NCBI GenBank assembly: GCA_002803225.1
Contig: NXFV01001939.1
Location: forward strand, 1-64,000
Source: Gamarada debralockiae
Lineage: Eukaryota > Ascomycota > Leotiomycetes > Helotiales > Hyphodiscaceae
Reading direction: 5' to 3'
Length of the DNA stretch: 64,000 bases
The translations under genes were made by a program, and so were the position numbers. Shown piece after piece: positions 48,579-59,209 of the stretch. Position 1 is the first letter of the stretch. Each line of letters begins with the position of its first letter. The notes beneath the pieces are model-generated. The model worked only from the letters and a program-made list of their open reading frames with translations, did no database searches and was not told the DNA's origin.

Positions 48579-49828
48579 AGAACGATAACTTTGTAATACG
48601 GCGAAACGAAATTAGTATGATAGGAGGAAGAGTGGAGGGCTGAGTAACGGTAGATGATGGTATGCCGCCTTGTACTATTCAGCGACGCTTTATACCCTTT
48701 GATTCAATGCTGGCCTTTCGCTTAGCTCATGATTGACGGCTGTGTTGTGAGAATTGGTTTGCTTTTGCGGAAGAAGAGATAATAGATTGTTTTTTTCTTA
48801 TAGCCCCCGTGCCCTGAGCTATCGTTGATACAGTGATGAAATCGATAGAATCGGGCTTGTGGGGCAGGAATTAGGGGCCCAGATCAAAGTCACCTCCCAG
48901 CCACCTTTGAGCACGTGATCGACCCCCTTTCCGTCACGAAAATCCTCGCGCATCCCAGGACTTCGAAGAGTCTTCTACGTACTCGGATTATCATGTACCT
49001 AATCATCCCCCGCAAATTTTCGTCTTCGAATTGCAGAAGTTCTCTTAGTCATGAACCCAGCATTCACCTGTCAGAAAAGGGAACAGCAGGCGAAGCCCGT
49101 CTGAAAACGGGGTATCTCGCAAAGTTACATCAATGTTGGTGAGGCAGAATTTTCGTTCACGATGACTTCATCCGAACAACGATCCGAGGTATCCGAGAAA
49201 TATCAAAACTCAGGGTAGGCAAGCCTCCCCCCAATAGAGGTGTACGTTCGACCACTCCATTGGTACAAGATTTCGGGTCCGCGCTTCGAAGAGTATCTGG
49301 GGCTGAAGTGGTCCAAGCTCGACGCTGTGGTCATTGAAGCTTTATGCGCCCGTTACCACATTTGGAAGGGCATGGCTGCTTCCAGGGTCTTCGGGTGCAG
49401 AGCATCGCGCCTAATGATTGGATGTCATATTACACAAAAGTTATTGAGCCTTTGTAAGTACAGGACTTTTATAGAGGGCGCTTATGAAATTTGCCCAAAG
49501 TGGAAGACGACGAGGTACAGAGATTGAGATCGCTTAAGTGAGACAAAATGGGACCAGTGTCGTTAATATCAATATCTCCTATGGTACAAAGGGACGATGA
49601 TCAATAAGGGGTTGAGTAATTTGAGGCTCTTTCGCAGCAAGGCAGACTTCAGTGGTTCGAGTGTCTGCTTAAAGAGGTGTGATGGCCTCGTTGTCTGCGG
49701 AACCCCTTTCATATTCCTCCCCATCCTTTGAAAATTCACGTCGACCAGCACGGGTGAAGCTTCTACTCTTTTAACACACGTGTTTAAGATCTTTCATCCT
49801 CAGAAGACCAGTCCTCTATTCGTCAACA
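48579..49828. other. Intergenic region
   Basis: Frames such as 49240-49527 plus (95 codons) have no recognised content or splice support. The left part is the 3' UTR of the coiled-coil gene and the right end the promoter of the secreted-protein gene. Confidence 0.45.
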
Positions 49829-50818
49829 ATGACTTCGAAGACACTCTTTTCCCTTGTCACTCCCCTTCTTCTTCTCCTCCTCCCCCCACCCGCCCACTCC
49901 TGGCTCGCGACCGAATACATCGATGTCGTAGCCAGCACGTATCCTGATGGCTTCGCCTATACTCAAACAGTCTTCGCCGTACCAACTGCGGCCGTAACAC
50001 CCTACTCGACAACGACATCCACAGATGACAACAGCGGTGACCAGCTGACTCGCGTTAAATTATTTCTTTCTGGATCCAATCTTCCCGTCTCCATCCTATC
50101 AGCCACGATTGACACGAACACATTTTTGATCTCAACGATATACTATGCGCCTGCTACAATCACAGCACCACCTACTTGTACTGGGACGAAGTTTTCTTAT
50201 GGTAAGTGCTATGCTTGACTGTTAGAAAAGTGCAGTGGAAAGCTGCTGACGAGCCCTAGTTACGCCCGTCCCTGTTGATCCTCCAACGCTAATGCTCCAA
50301 CCTCCCAACAGCGTCGCCGTCACCTCGTCCACCGCCTACATGACAACTACGTTCTTCACAAATGCAGACGGACAAACAACATTCTCCTCCGCTTGGTCGG
50401 AGATCGACTATTACTTACAGACCGGGCAAGTGCTCCCTATGCTTCCGGCGGATACAAACACTATGTTGAACTTTTGTCAAGGTGAGGGATTGCTTTGGTT
50501 CCAAGAGTACCTCAAAATCTTTCTGGTGGTCGTAGAGAAGATAAAACGGTGGGCTGATTGAATCGATGCACAGATCCTCGAGGCTGCTACTTCGGCAACG
50601 GCGCTGGATGTACAGTTTCCGCTGGCGGGGTCTCGGGTATCATTAGTAAGTTGACGGAGAGTAATAGGCCGCCTGCTGCTGCTACGTCGACTTCGAAGAC
50701 GAGTGCAATTGGCAAGGCAAATGCTGCGGGGCGGCTGGCTCCTGCCGGCAGAGAGGGTTGGTGGGTTTGCGTCGTGGTCAGCCTTGCGGGGTTGTTTGGA
50801 GCTATGATAGTGTTGTAA
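49829..50818 (+). CDS. Secreted, probably GPI- or membrane-anchored protein, 279 aa
   Basis: Three exons (49829-50201, 50260-50481, 50574-50818; introns 58 and 92 nt) join in frame. The protein has a strong signal peptide (LFSLVTPLLLLLLPPPAHS) and a Thr/Ser-rich ectodomain (STTTSTDDNSGD, YAPATITAPPTCTGTKF). Then come a Cys-containing DPRGCYFGNGAGC segment, a Ser/Thr stalk and a C-terminal hydrophobic stretch (WWVCVVVSLAGLFGAMIVL). This layout fits a cell-wall or plasma-membrane surface protein. No family is recognised. It lies 5' of HET gene 2. Confidence 0.75.
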
Positions 50819-51784
50819 GAAGCTTGAAAAGATACGGGAGTGAAAGAATATGTGGAAACAGGTCAGCGATTGCGGCGAGAACAAAGAGTTTGATTGCAGG
50901 ACTTTTCTTTTCGAAAGCTTCTTATGCAAGTAAATGTAAGGCATGTGTACGATCGGAAGGTATGGGATGTTGGCCCTATGATCAAATCAATTATAATCGA
51001 AGACTCCCTGAAATCACTTTTTCGAACACAAAGTCAACAAGAAAGCTCACCTATCTCATTCTCAATCTCCTACACTACACCCGAATCCAGTACAGCAAAG
51101 TCGCAAATGCACACTGAATACTCAAATTGGCAATACCAAATAACTCCATGCTAATTTTTCCTCGTGCTGGTCCTGTTCTAGCCTCCGGACATGAGCAACT
51201 GCCACTTTTACCTGAACTGAGTGAGCATGCCTGAGCAGAGAGTGAGTACAGTCTGAGCTATCCTGAGCTGTGGCCAGAGCATCCTGAGCACGCCCTCAGG
51301 GAGGCAGGCAGATGTTAGCGCGGTAGATTTTTCAAGCCACTTGAGATCGCAACGTTATCTCATCGACATTGCGATGTGCAACACCGAAAACGGAGTAAAA
51401 GCGGCTGTGGCTATCATGTGACAATCTACAACGTATAACCACGTCTTCAGCCCCTCTTGGGTTTCTCGCATCTTAAGTTCGAGAACGGCTTGTCAAGTCT
51501 GATCGAAAGAACAAAGCCGGGCGTATGAATGAATATGAGGACAAGGCTGGAAGCGCGCGCATCATGGGGCAAGTGGCACTAGGAAGAGGCTGACGGAGTT
51601 CGGCCTAATTTTAGCCAGCCCTTTGGTTTTAAGCACAGCCTTCCGCAGGCCAGAAACTCGCGTCCAGTTGACAAAGTTCCAAGCAAGAATTCGTTGAACC
51701 CAAGCCGACGGAAACTAGATAGTGATTCTCTGCGTTTTTCGGCAAGGAATCTTTACCGGTTCGGGCCACCTTTTTGCAGACACA
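50819..51784. other. Intergenic region with a CTGAGC-rich patch
   Basis: No gene is supported. The CTGAGC patch at 51211-51300 is listed separately. Confidence 0.5.
51211..51300. repeat. Cluster of CTGAGC/TGAGC motifs
   Basis: The motif (C)CTGAGC(A/T) and close variants recur about seven times in 90 bp, ending in its complement CCTCAGG. Spacing is irregular, so it is not a simple tandem array. It lies about 500 bp upstream of HET gene 2. Function is unknown. Confidence 0.5.
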
Positions 51785-53824
51785 ATGTCATCCCTCTGCA
51801 TCCATTGCAGAAGGATTCCTCGAGAATTCTTCAAAGTATATGAAGAGCGGGAAATCTGGGAACGAGAGGAGTCACCGCCCTTCGACTGCCCCGAACCATA
51901 TATTTTTAAGCATCACCCCTCTCATACGTCTCTGATCGCTGCCGCATCAGAAGGTTGTCTACTGTGTAGTCTGATCTTAAAGAGCGATGTGATTATGACT
52001 TATGAAAGCGATGGGATGGCCCGCCAGTTCTGTGGCGATGGAATTGTGTCTTTCCGATGCGGTGCCCCGTACGACCCAGAAACAATTAGTGTGCGTTGCG
52101 GGTCAGCAGAGTTAGCCAGGCTGCTCTTCAGTATCGTCCCAGAAAGGTGGGGTGAGTCCCCAGACTAATTCTTGCGGAGGTCTACTAAACCTTTCGCAGA
52201 TGCTAGTGCCAAAGCCAGATCAGATGTCGAGGTCGTCAAAACGTGGCTCAAGACTTGCGATGAAAGTCACCCAAACTGCCAACCACCGAGGCAAGCCTTC
52301 TTGCCCACCCGCCTCCTAGATTTGGGTCCGGTTGATGTGGATCAAGTCCCTCGGATTCAGTTCGAGACAAATCTGGAGAGTCACAATATTGACTATGTTG
52401 CCTTGAGCTACTGCTGGGGAACTAGCATGCCGGAGCATGTCAAGACAACAACACAAAATATCGAGGACCGTTTCAGGAAAGGATTTTCTGTAGAAAACTG
52501 CCCCCGGACCATCAAGTACGCATTCAACTTCACTCGAGCGCTCGGCTTGCGGTATATATGGATTGATGTACTATGCATATTGCAGGATTCCGAACGAGAT
52601 TGGACCACCCAATCTACAAAAATGGGGATCGTGTATTCATCAGCCTACTGCACTCTCGCTGCTTCCGCTTCCACAGACACGAACTCCGGGCTTCCCTCCT
52701 ACAACTTTACGAGTATGTTAGATAGCAACAACGTCATCTTGAGATTTGGATCCAATGATAATGGGAAACTAGAGAGGATCTGCGTCAGCGTCCGCAGCTG
52801 GAACCGCACAGAAGATGCTCAAATGGCTAATGACCCTTTGCAGAACCGCGGGTGGACACTTCAAGAGCGACATCTTTCTCGCCGCGTCGTCCACTTCTCA
52901 CACGAGAACCTCTTTTGGGAGTGTAAACAGGCCCGCTCTTCCACACGTCTACCGTGGTGCGCTTGGTCCCCCTTGACGAGAACGAATCGGCGGCTCTTCG
53001 ATGGTGATAAAGCAACTCTCCGAGAGCACTTAGATGGAGGAGGCTGGCAACGCCTTGTCTGTGACTATTCCAAAAGGGCTCTTACCTACAAGAGGGACAA
53101 ATTTTACGCAATCGCTGGTTTGGTCGAGACTGTGGACACTGTCCTTGCATGCGATGACCAATATCTGGCAGGACTGTGGAGGAGTACGCTCCCAGTTTCA
53201 CTCTGTTGGAAGAGTTCCCTCTGTACCACCTCGGATGGCCAGCTCACCGCAAGGCTCAGAGCACCGTCATGGTCTTGGGCATCATTGAATTGCCCCATCT
53301 ATATTGGCGGCGAACCTATGAGCCTTCGTCGGTTTTGCACCACAGTGGTCGGTGCTCGAACTACCGCATCCCATGATACAAATCTAGGGTTGAAATATAA
53401 GGGCTGGGTGAGACTGAAGGGACCCCTGAAGAGAGTGTTCCTCTGTGCCTCGCCTCTTGACCAACACTTCTTAGATGCGAATCCCGACCTCAATTATAAC
53501 TCCGAGTTGTTTGAAATGGAAGGAGATAAACAATGCATCGGAACCGCGATTGTGGACGTCTGTCCAGACCATAATATCAGATATCAGGAGATCTTCTGTC
53601 TGGCTGTCGCTAGCGACACTCGGCGCGTTTGCGTGGACGACCTTCAGAGTGGTCTGTTCAGCGAGGGTGATGTTGAGGATAATGAGTCAATCCCGAACAA
53701 TATGGTCTCCATCGTCCTTGCTCCGACCGGCAGAGCTGGAGAGTATCGTCGTGTAGGGTTGAGTGAGTACATGTTGGAATCTAAGTTCGACGGCTGCGAG
53801 GAGTCGGTGGTCACAATTGTCTGA
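51785..53824 (+). CDS. HET-domain heterokaryon incompatibility protein, 663 aa
   Basis: Two exons (51785-52151, 52200-53824) with a 48 nt intron (GTGAGT ... TTCGCAG) join in frame. The N-terminus has a cysteine pair (SLCIHCRRIP) and CLLCSLIL. HPNCQPPRQAFLPTRLLDLG is followed by the HET core: VALSYCWGTSMPEH at ~188 and RYIWIDVLCILQDSERDW at ~239. NRGWTLQERHLSRRVVHFS and LRAPSWSWASLN come later. It is expected to act as a death-inducing incompatibility factor. It is distinct from the HET gene at 40203, with similarity limited to family motifs. No frameshift or stop was found. Confidence 0.92.
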
Positions 53825-54793
53825 GGGGTGGGATGAACAAGGATTGGCAAACAGAATCTCATTTTGACATTGTCGACGATCTCTTTCAAGTATCCTGGTT
53901 GATACTTCGTTAATCTCCAGCAGAACTTACAAATTGCCGTCTGGCAAGCTCCTTCCTCGTGCCTCCTACTGTACCAGTAGAACCGAACTAATAAACCGAA
54001 AAGGTCAATTAAGGCAAATTAATGACTAGTTTGACTATAACAAGAGAGGTAGGATGAGGAAGAGAGCTGTATACACGTAGTAGGGTTAGAATCGATATTG
54101 AGCCCCTGGCATCTCCAAGCCCCCTTTGACAGTTCGCTTAATCTCACACCGGAAACACAACTCCCATTCAAACGTGTCCTATGCCATCCATGAAAAGCCT
54201 AGCAGAGCATGGAATTGCTAATGAGAGATGACTGCAGTACTTATCATAATCGACGAACAGTCGAACCCTTCATGATTCTTGCATTCATGTGGATAAGTTA
54301 TGCCGACATCGAGGTGCCAAACTGCTCACCCACAATTTCCACGTCATGTCCAGAAGTGGTGAAGCCGAACGGCACTAACTCAAAGCTACAACGAACTCTC
54401 TTGCGGAGCAGTTTAGGAGAAAGATTGATTCCCGATAGAATTGTCATTCCAAGGCAATTTCTCACAATCCCTCTCAAAACCTAATCTTGTAAGCGGTTGG
54501 TAACTAGCTTTATCTCAGATGTTCAATGAAAAGCCTGACTTGAAGGGCCTCTTCCAGTTTCAGTCGGCGATTCAGAGAGGCCACAACTTCCGCTCAAGGT
54601 GCACAGGAGTCGACTTTTCTCATAGCACATTTGCACAGGTTGGTGGGAATGCCGGTTGGGGCTGAGATGCAACGCTCTTAATTCTTTGCCAATATCCAAA
54701 CGCTCCAAAGCGCTCCAGAATCCAACGCACACACATCACTCCACCATCAGCCATTCAACCGGTTTCTTTACGTGCCATCAATAGTCTCAAGTC
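53825..54793. other. Intergenic region
   Basis: The 91-codon frame at 54209-54484 has no recognised content. The region holds the 3' flanks of two convergent genes. Confidence 0.5.
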
Positions 54794-55540
54794 TCAACTA
54801 TAGCAAAAACCGCTTCCATCCTCGGGCCAACGATCACTATAGTATATTCCACTAACCAAGTCCTTAACCACTAGATCAATGCCATCCACCGTACCCGTAA
54901 ACGGCACACTAAACAGCTCACAATTGCCGAAACCCGGATCGGTAGGGGCGCGGAAAGAGTAGCTGAGGCATGATGAGGTGGTGACGGTGCCGTTGGTAAT
55001 AGTGATTGTGCTTGTGGTATTTTCGCAGGCTGTTTGGCAGGCTAGGGGCGTGAGGGCGTAGAGGTCTGTGATTGTGTAGTCGAGTATTAGGGTTGAGGGG
55101 AGGCCTTGGAAGTTGCAATCTAGAGGATGCGTTAGCATTCAATTTGTTTGTTGTTAATTTAATTTTTAATTTTTAATTTTTTGGGGTTGCGGAAAGGAGC
55201 GGATTTCAAGCCCAGGAAGGCGAAGAGAAGAGCATGACATACCAGGAATAGCGGTCTTGGAGGCGATGTAAGATGAAGAACTTGACGTGCTCGTCGTTGT
55301 AATAGGAAGCGTGGAGGTTGGACTTGTTGTAAATGGTGAGCCAGAGATGGCTATGGAAGTTGAGCTTGAGCTTGAACTCGTAGCCTTGTGCTCTCTGACT
55401 ACCAAGGTTGGGGTTGGGTATCGAATGATCGGCTCAGTGACCAGCGACAAGGTGAAGACTGGATCAACTGCTGGTGCTGCCGCCGAGAGAAGGAAGAGGA
55501 GGAAGAAAAGGAATATTGATAGAGGGTTTGCTAAAACCAT
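54794..55540 (-). CDS. Secreted apple/PAN-like domain protein, 207 aa
   Basis: Exon 1 (55540-55243) and exon 2 (55119-54794) are joined across a 123 nt intron (GTATGT ... GCTAACGCATCCTCTAG). A signal peptide (LSIFLFFLLFLLSAAAPA) is followed by a Ser/Thr-rich linker (STSIAISGSPFTTSPTSTLP). A cysteine-rich module then reads DCNFQGLPSTLILDY, ACQTACENTT, CLSYSFRAPT, CELFSVPF. The spacing of cysteines and the SYSF...CELF pattern fit fungal apple/PAN-like domains, usually carbohydrate- or protein-binding. The mature protein is extracellular and has no C-terminal anchor. The function is not known. Confidence 0.75.
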
Positions 55541-56109
55541 TTTGAAGTTTGATTAGAGATATAGAGATAGTGTTGTTGAATTGGGAGGCTGGTGTAACGA
55601 TGGAATGAGATCTAGGAAGCGAAGACGATCGCGCTCAAAATCGCTTGAGATTATGCAGCGCGTTCGAGTGAATACACACTGAGAATTTCGAGAAAGTAAT
55701 TTAAAAGAAGGTTGATGACGTGCCGTCTCACGTCAGATCAGAGGCCGGGTAGATTGCGGCATACAGGCTGATGTTTCAATACGAGGGCGTTTCAACTCTT
55801 GGCCATTTTCGACACAAGAGCATAGTAATCAGAGCCAAAGATTCTCCCGAGGAATGCGGGGTACTAACCCTGCATAGAGCAAATATGCACAGAACAATAA
55901 GTTTATTCAATTTATCTCCTAACTTCTTGAGACATATCACCGACTGCAACATGACAGACTCCTTTTTTAGCCGTCTCCAAAAATAGACATACACCCACTT
56001 GGGCGAGGATTGAGAGCCAAGAAGCTCATTGAATACGATACAACATTCTCTTAATCATACCACACTAACAAGATCGGGTAGAGTGCTTAACCCCATCCAG
56101 GACACTGGT
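55541..56109. other. Intergenic region
   Basis: It holds the promoter side of the apple/PAN-like gene and the 3' end of the regulator at 56110. No feature is supported. Confidence 0.5.
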
Positions 56110-57704
56110 TCATCGAGTCTCGGCCGCAGCCGCCGCTGAAGCAATCTGCGTTAAAACAGCGTGCTCAGCCGCCAATTCTGGTCTCCTCTCCGAATTCGTC
56201 CTATCCTCCAGAGGACTTTGCATGCTCAGCCTCCTCTCGCCATGTGGCTCTACCGCAGCTCTCAACCCAGGATCTAGATTCTCCGGCACCCCAGCAGCGG
56301 AGCTAGCGTACCCATTCTCACCACCCTGTGTCTGTCCCTGCACACCCACAAATGGCGCCATTCCATCCAACTCCCCTTCCTTGACGTCTTTCCAGCTGCA
56401 TTTCGCATGTTTCTTCGTACACGCACTGCAAGCTGTCAAATGTTTCGTGCACTCAAATTTCAGTCTTCGACATCTGTCACAAGGCGGATAAATCGGATCA
56501 CCTCGTGCCAGCTTCTCAATCTTCGCTGCCATCAGGACCCGATACTGGCCTTCGGTCCCATCATCTGACGAAGCAATAGGATGCGACATACGGCGCGCAT
56601 CAGCATCTGGATGAGGATTGTTGAACGTGTGGTGAAAAGCGGGTGATTCGGAGGTTGGGAGACGGGAAGCTTTGGGACGTGGTTGTGCTGCATTCGAAGG
56701 GCGGCGAGACGAGGACAGGAATTGTTCGAGGAGTTCTTGCTGCAGTTTCGCTGCTTCTCCGTTGACTGGCGCTGGCGATCTAGAGCTAATAGTAGAAAAT
56801 GGTTGTGGTGAGAAGGTGCGCGATTCGTCATTTGGTGCGCCAACTGGTTGCTCGGGGGCTTTGCGCGCCATGACGGCTGTCTTTCGCCCTTTGAGATGGT
56901 AATTCAACTGTCGTGCTTTGCTCGCTACAGCGTCAGCTTTCTTGATCAACATGGCCAGACGGGTTTCCAAAATATTGAGGGTTGCAAGTTCAGCTGATTC
57001 ATCTTCAGCGATCGGCTGAGTGGGAATCATCCGCTCGGGAGCTCCAGACATGATGAGTCTGTAATCATCTTCGGATATTTCGACGTGGCCTCCTTTCATC
57101 CAGAACCGACAGGCCTTGGTGCCATGACTTGAATCGCTGAGGCTGAACTCCGTTGGGTTGGAGCGGGCAAATGTGACGATGTCCAGCCAGGTGACCGGTG
57201 ATTGCTCTATAGCAAACGAAGTTTGAAGAACCTTAATAGGCCCATCGAAGAGCTTCTCGAAGGATTTCAGGAGGAGAGGTCCGACGAGCTTTGCACCAAG
57301 GTTGGCTGCCAGACTCTCGTGACGTTGAAGAACGCCTGTATATATTAGAAATAAGTCCGTATATATAACAAGGAAAAATCACTTGAAGCAAAGAGGTGCA
57401 GATAAGAGAACGGCAAAAAGTAATCCATGGAAATCATAGGAAGATATCAAAACCAACCTTCATAATCATCAATCATCCCCAACACATCCGCAAAAGTCTC
57501 CGAATCTCCCTCGATCAACCTAAGTCTCTCATCCCTCGCTTTTATCAAATAATTAATCTGCGTCACGTTTGCTGCCCCAGCACCAACTCCCACTCCCATC
57601 CCGTGACCCATTGGTGGATGCGGGATCTGTCGAGGGGCGGCAGCATCATCAATGGGACTACGCTTCCGCTTTATTGCTCCGGCTTCTAGATTTGGGGATT
57701 CCAT
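56110..57704 (-). CDS. Zn2Cys6-type putative regulator with C-terminal zinc cluster, 490 aa
   Basis: Exon 1 (57704-57458) and exon 2 (57335-56110) join in frame across a 122 nt intron (GTTGGT ... TATACAG). The N-terminal half is helical and conserved-looking (QINYLIKARDERLRLIEGDS, LAANLGAKLVGPLLLKSFEK, MKGGHVEISEDDYRLIMSG). The zinc cluster is near residue 375: PCDRCRRLKFECTKH then CSACTKKHAKCSW. The fourth interval has six residues (C-x2-C-x6-C-x6-C-x2-C-x6-C). A cluster near the C-terminus rather than the N-terminus is unusual. The tail is Ala/Glu-rich. Probably nuclear, targets unknown. It is divergent from LSM7 with 526 bp between starts. Confidence 0.8.
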
Positions 57705-58230
57705 GTTCTAGTATAATTCCTCCAGGAACTAGAGGATCGATTTGGATGTGTTTTTAAGATGGGATGAAACTGTGACGTTGAGTCAGTCAAAGGCAGATCT
57801 CGGAGCGGGGGCGGCGGAACCAACCTTCCTTCTCTCTTGCACCCTTAATCCCGCGTGCAACGGGCGTAATTTTAAGACGACAGCGTGGCCTTTCGTCTGA
57901 AGTCCACTGTCACCTAGACCGACAGCTCTGACGAATGTTTTGACGAATAGAGCGCAGTGGGCGGAAAGAGTTGTTGATGCGAGGAGGAAAGCAAGGCGGA
58001 CGCGAACCTTCCGCGGCGGCAACTCTTAATTTCAAACTGCTTCCTCGGCAATTCCTCGGTTCCTGGTCTCCACGTGATCCTCTCATCCCTCCCGCCCACT
58101 AATCCCATTCCATACTAGTTCAATATTGCTCGTCAAGCTCCTCAGCCTCATGCCCACCCACTCCCTCTCTTGAGCCAGCGCGTCAACAACAAACCCCACA
58201 CGCTCCTTAAAATTCTAAAGTGAAGGAGAA
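57705..58230. promoter_or_regulatory. Divergent promoter region of the zinc-cluster gene and LSM7
   Basis: These 526 bp separate two start codons pointing away from each other. A TCCACGTGATCC element lies near 58070. No gene is seen in it. Confidence 0.5.
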
Positions 58231-58814
58231 ATGGCAGATCGAGGCCAACACAGAGGCGGCGGACGCGGTGGTGGACGAGGCGATTCTCGAGGCGGAGGCA
58301 GAGGCGGACGAGGTGGTGGGGAGGGACGAGGTGGAAGAGGTGGTGCGACAGCGAGTGGAGAACGTCCGAAGAAGGAGAATATTTTGGATTTGGGGAAGTA
58401 TATGGATAAGAGGATTGTTGTGAAGTTTACAGGTGGACGGGAAGGTATGTTTGCCTCTCTTTTGGTTTGGATTTGAGGTTTTGGGAGGGAGAGGTTGATG
58501 GAGAGACATGGATGAGGGGAGTGGGTTTGTGGATGCGTGCTAATTGTGCTGGATGTAGTGAACGGCTTGCTGAAGGGTTATGATGCATTGATGAACTTAG
58601 TGCTGGATGAAGTGCAGGAAGTTCTACGAGGTATGCACGGCCTCATCACCCGCCATCCCCAATGCTAACGTCTTTCGAACCTACAGATGACGAAGGCAAC
58701 ACCTCCTCCCGCTCTCTTGGTCTCGTCGTCGCAAGAGGAACGTTGTTGGTATTGGTCAGCCCCGTGGATGGCAGCGAAGAAATCGCGAATCCCTTCGTAC
58801 AAGCTGAGGAATGA
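58231..58814 (+). CDS. LSM7: U6 snRNA-associated Sm-like protein LSm7, 137 aa
   Basis: There are three exons (58231-58444, 58559-58630, 58687-58814; introns 114 and 56 nt). An N-terminal RGG-rich extension of about 45 residues (RGGGRGGGRGDSRGG) precedes the Sm fold. The Sm1 motif is ILDLGKYMDKRIVVKFTGGREV with LLKGYDALMNLVLDEVQE. The Sm2 motif is SLGLVVARGTLLVLVSPVDG. LSm7 belongs to the Lsm1-7 ring (mRNA decapping, cytoplasm) and the Lsm2-8 ring (U6 snRNP, nucleus). RGG extensions are common in filamentous-fungal LSm7. The middle exon has only 24 codons. Confidence 0.95.
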
Positions 58815-59209
58815 GTGGCCAATGGAATATTTGAGGCGCAAAACAATTCGACTTGCTCCGATGAAGTGAAGCGGGTGCTCATACACTGAGAATGGCATGC
58901 ATAACCTAGCTACAGAGAGCGTGGCTTTGGATCTGGGAGGAATACCATAGGAAAGCGGGCATATTGACCAGCTACACAACCTGCGAACAAAGGCAATGCA
59001 GAAGAATCGAAGTCACCATGACAATTCAACACATTATCAAAAGGAATGTGGATATTTTTAAGTGTTTTTATTGCATTACATCTAACCAATCATCGCGAAC
59101 GAATTCCATGCGATCCCCCACAGCCCTATTTAACCAACCACCTCAACTTGCACCAATCTCAGTGCTATTTGTAGTCCCGTCTCCACCCACATACCATCAG
59201 TATTCAACA
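58815..59209. other. Intergenic region between convergent genes
   Basis: It contains the 3' flanks of LSM7 and PAN3. No feature is supported. Confidence 0.5.
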
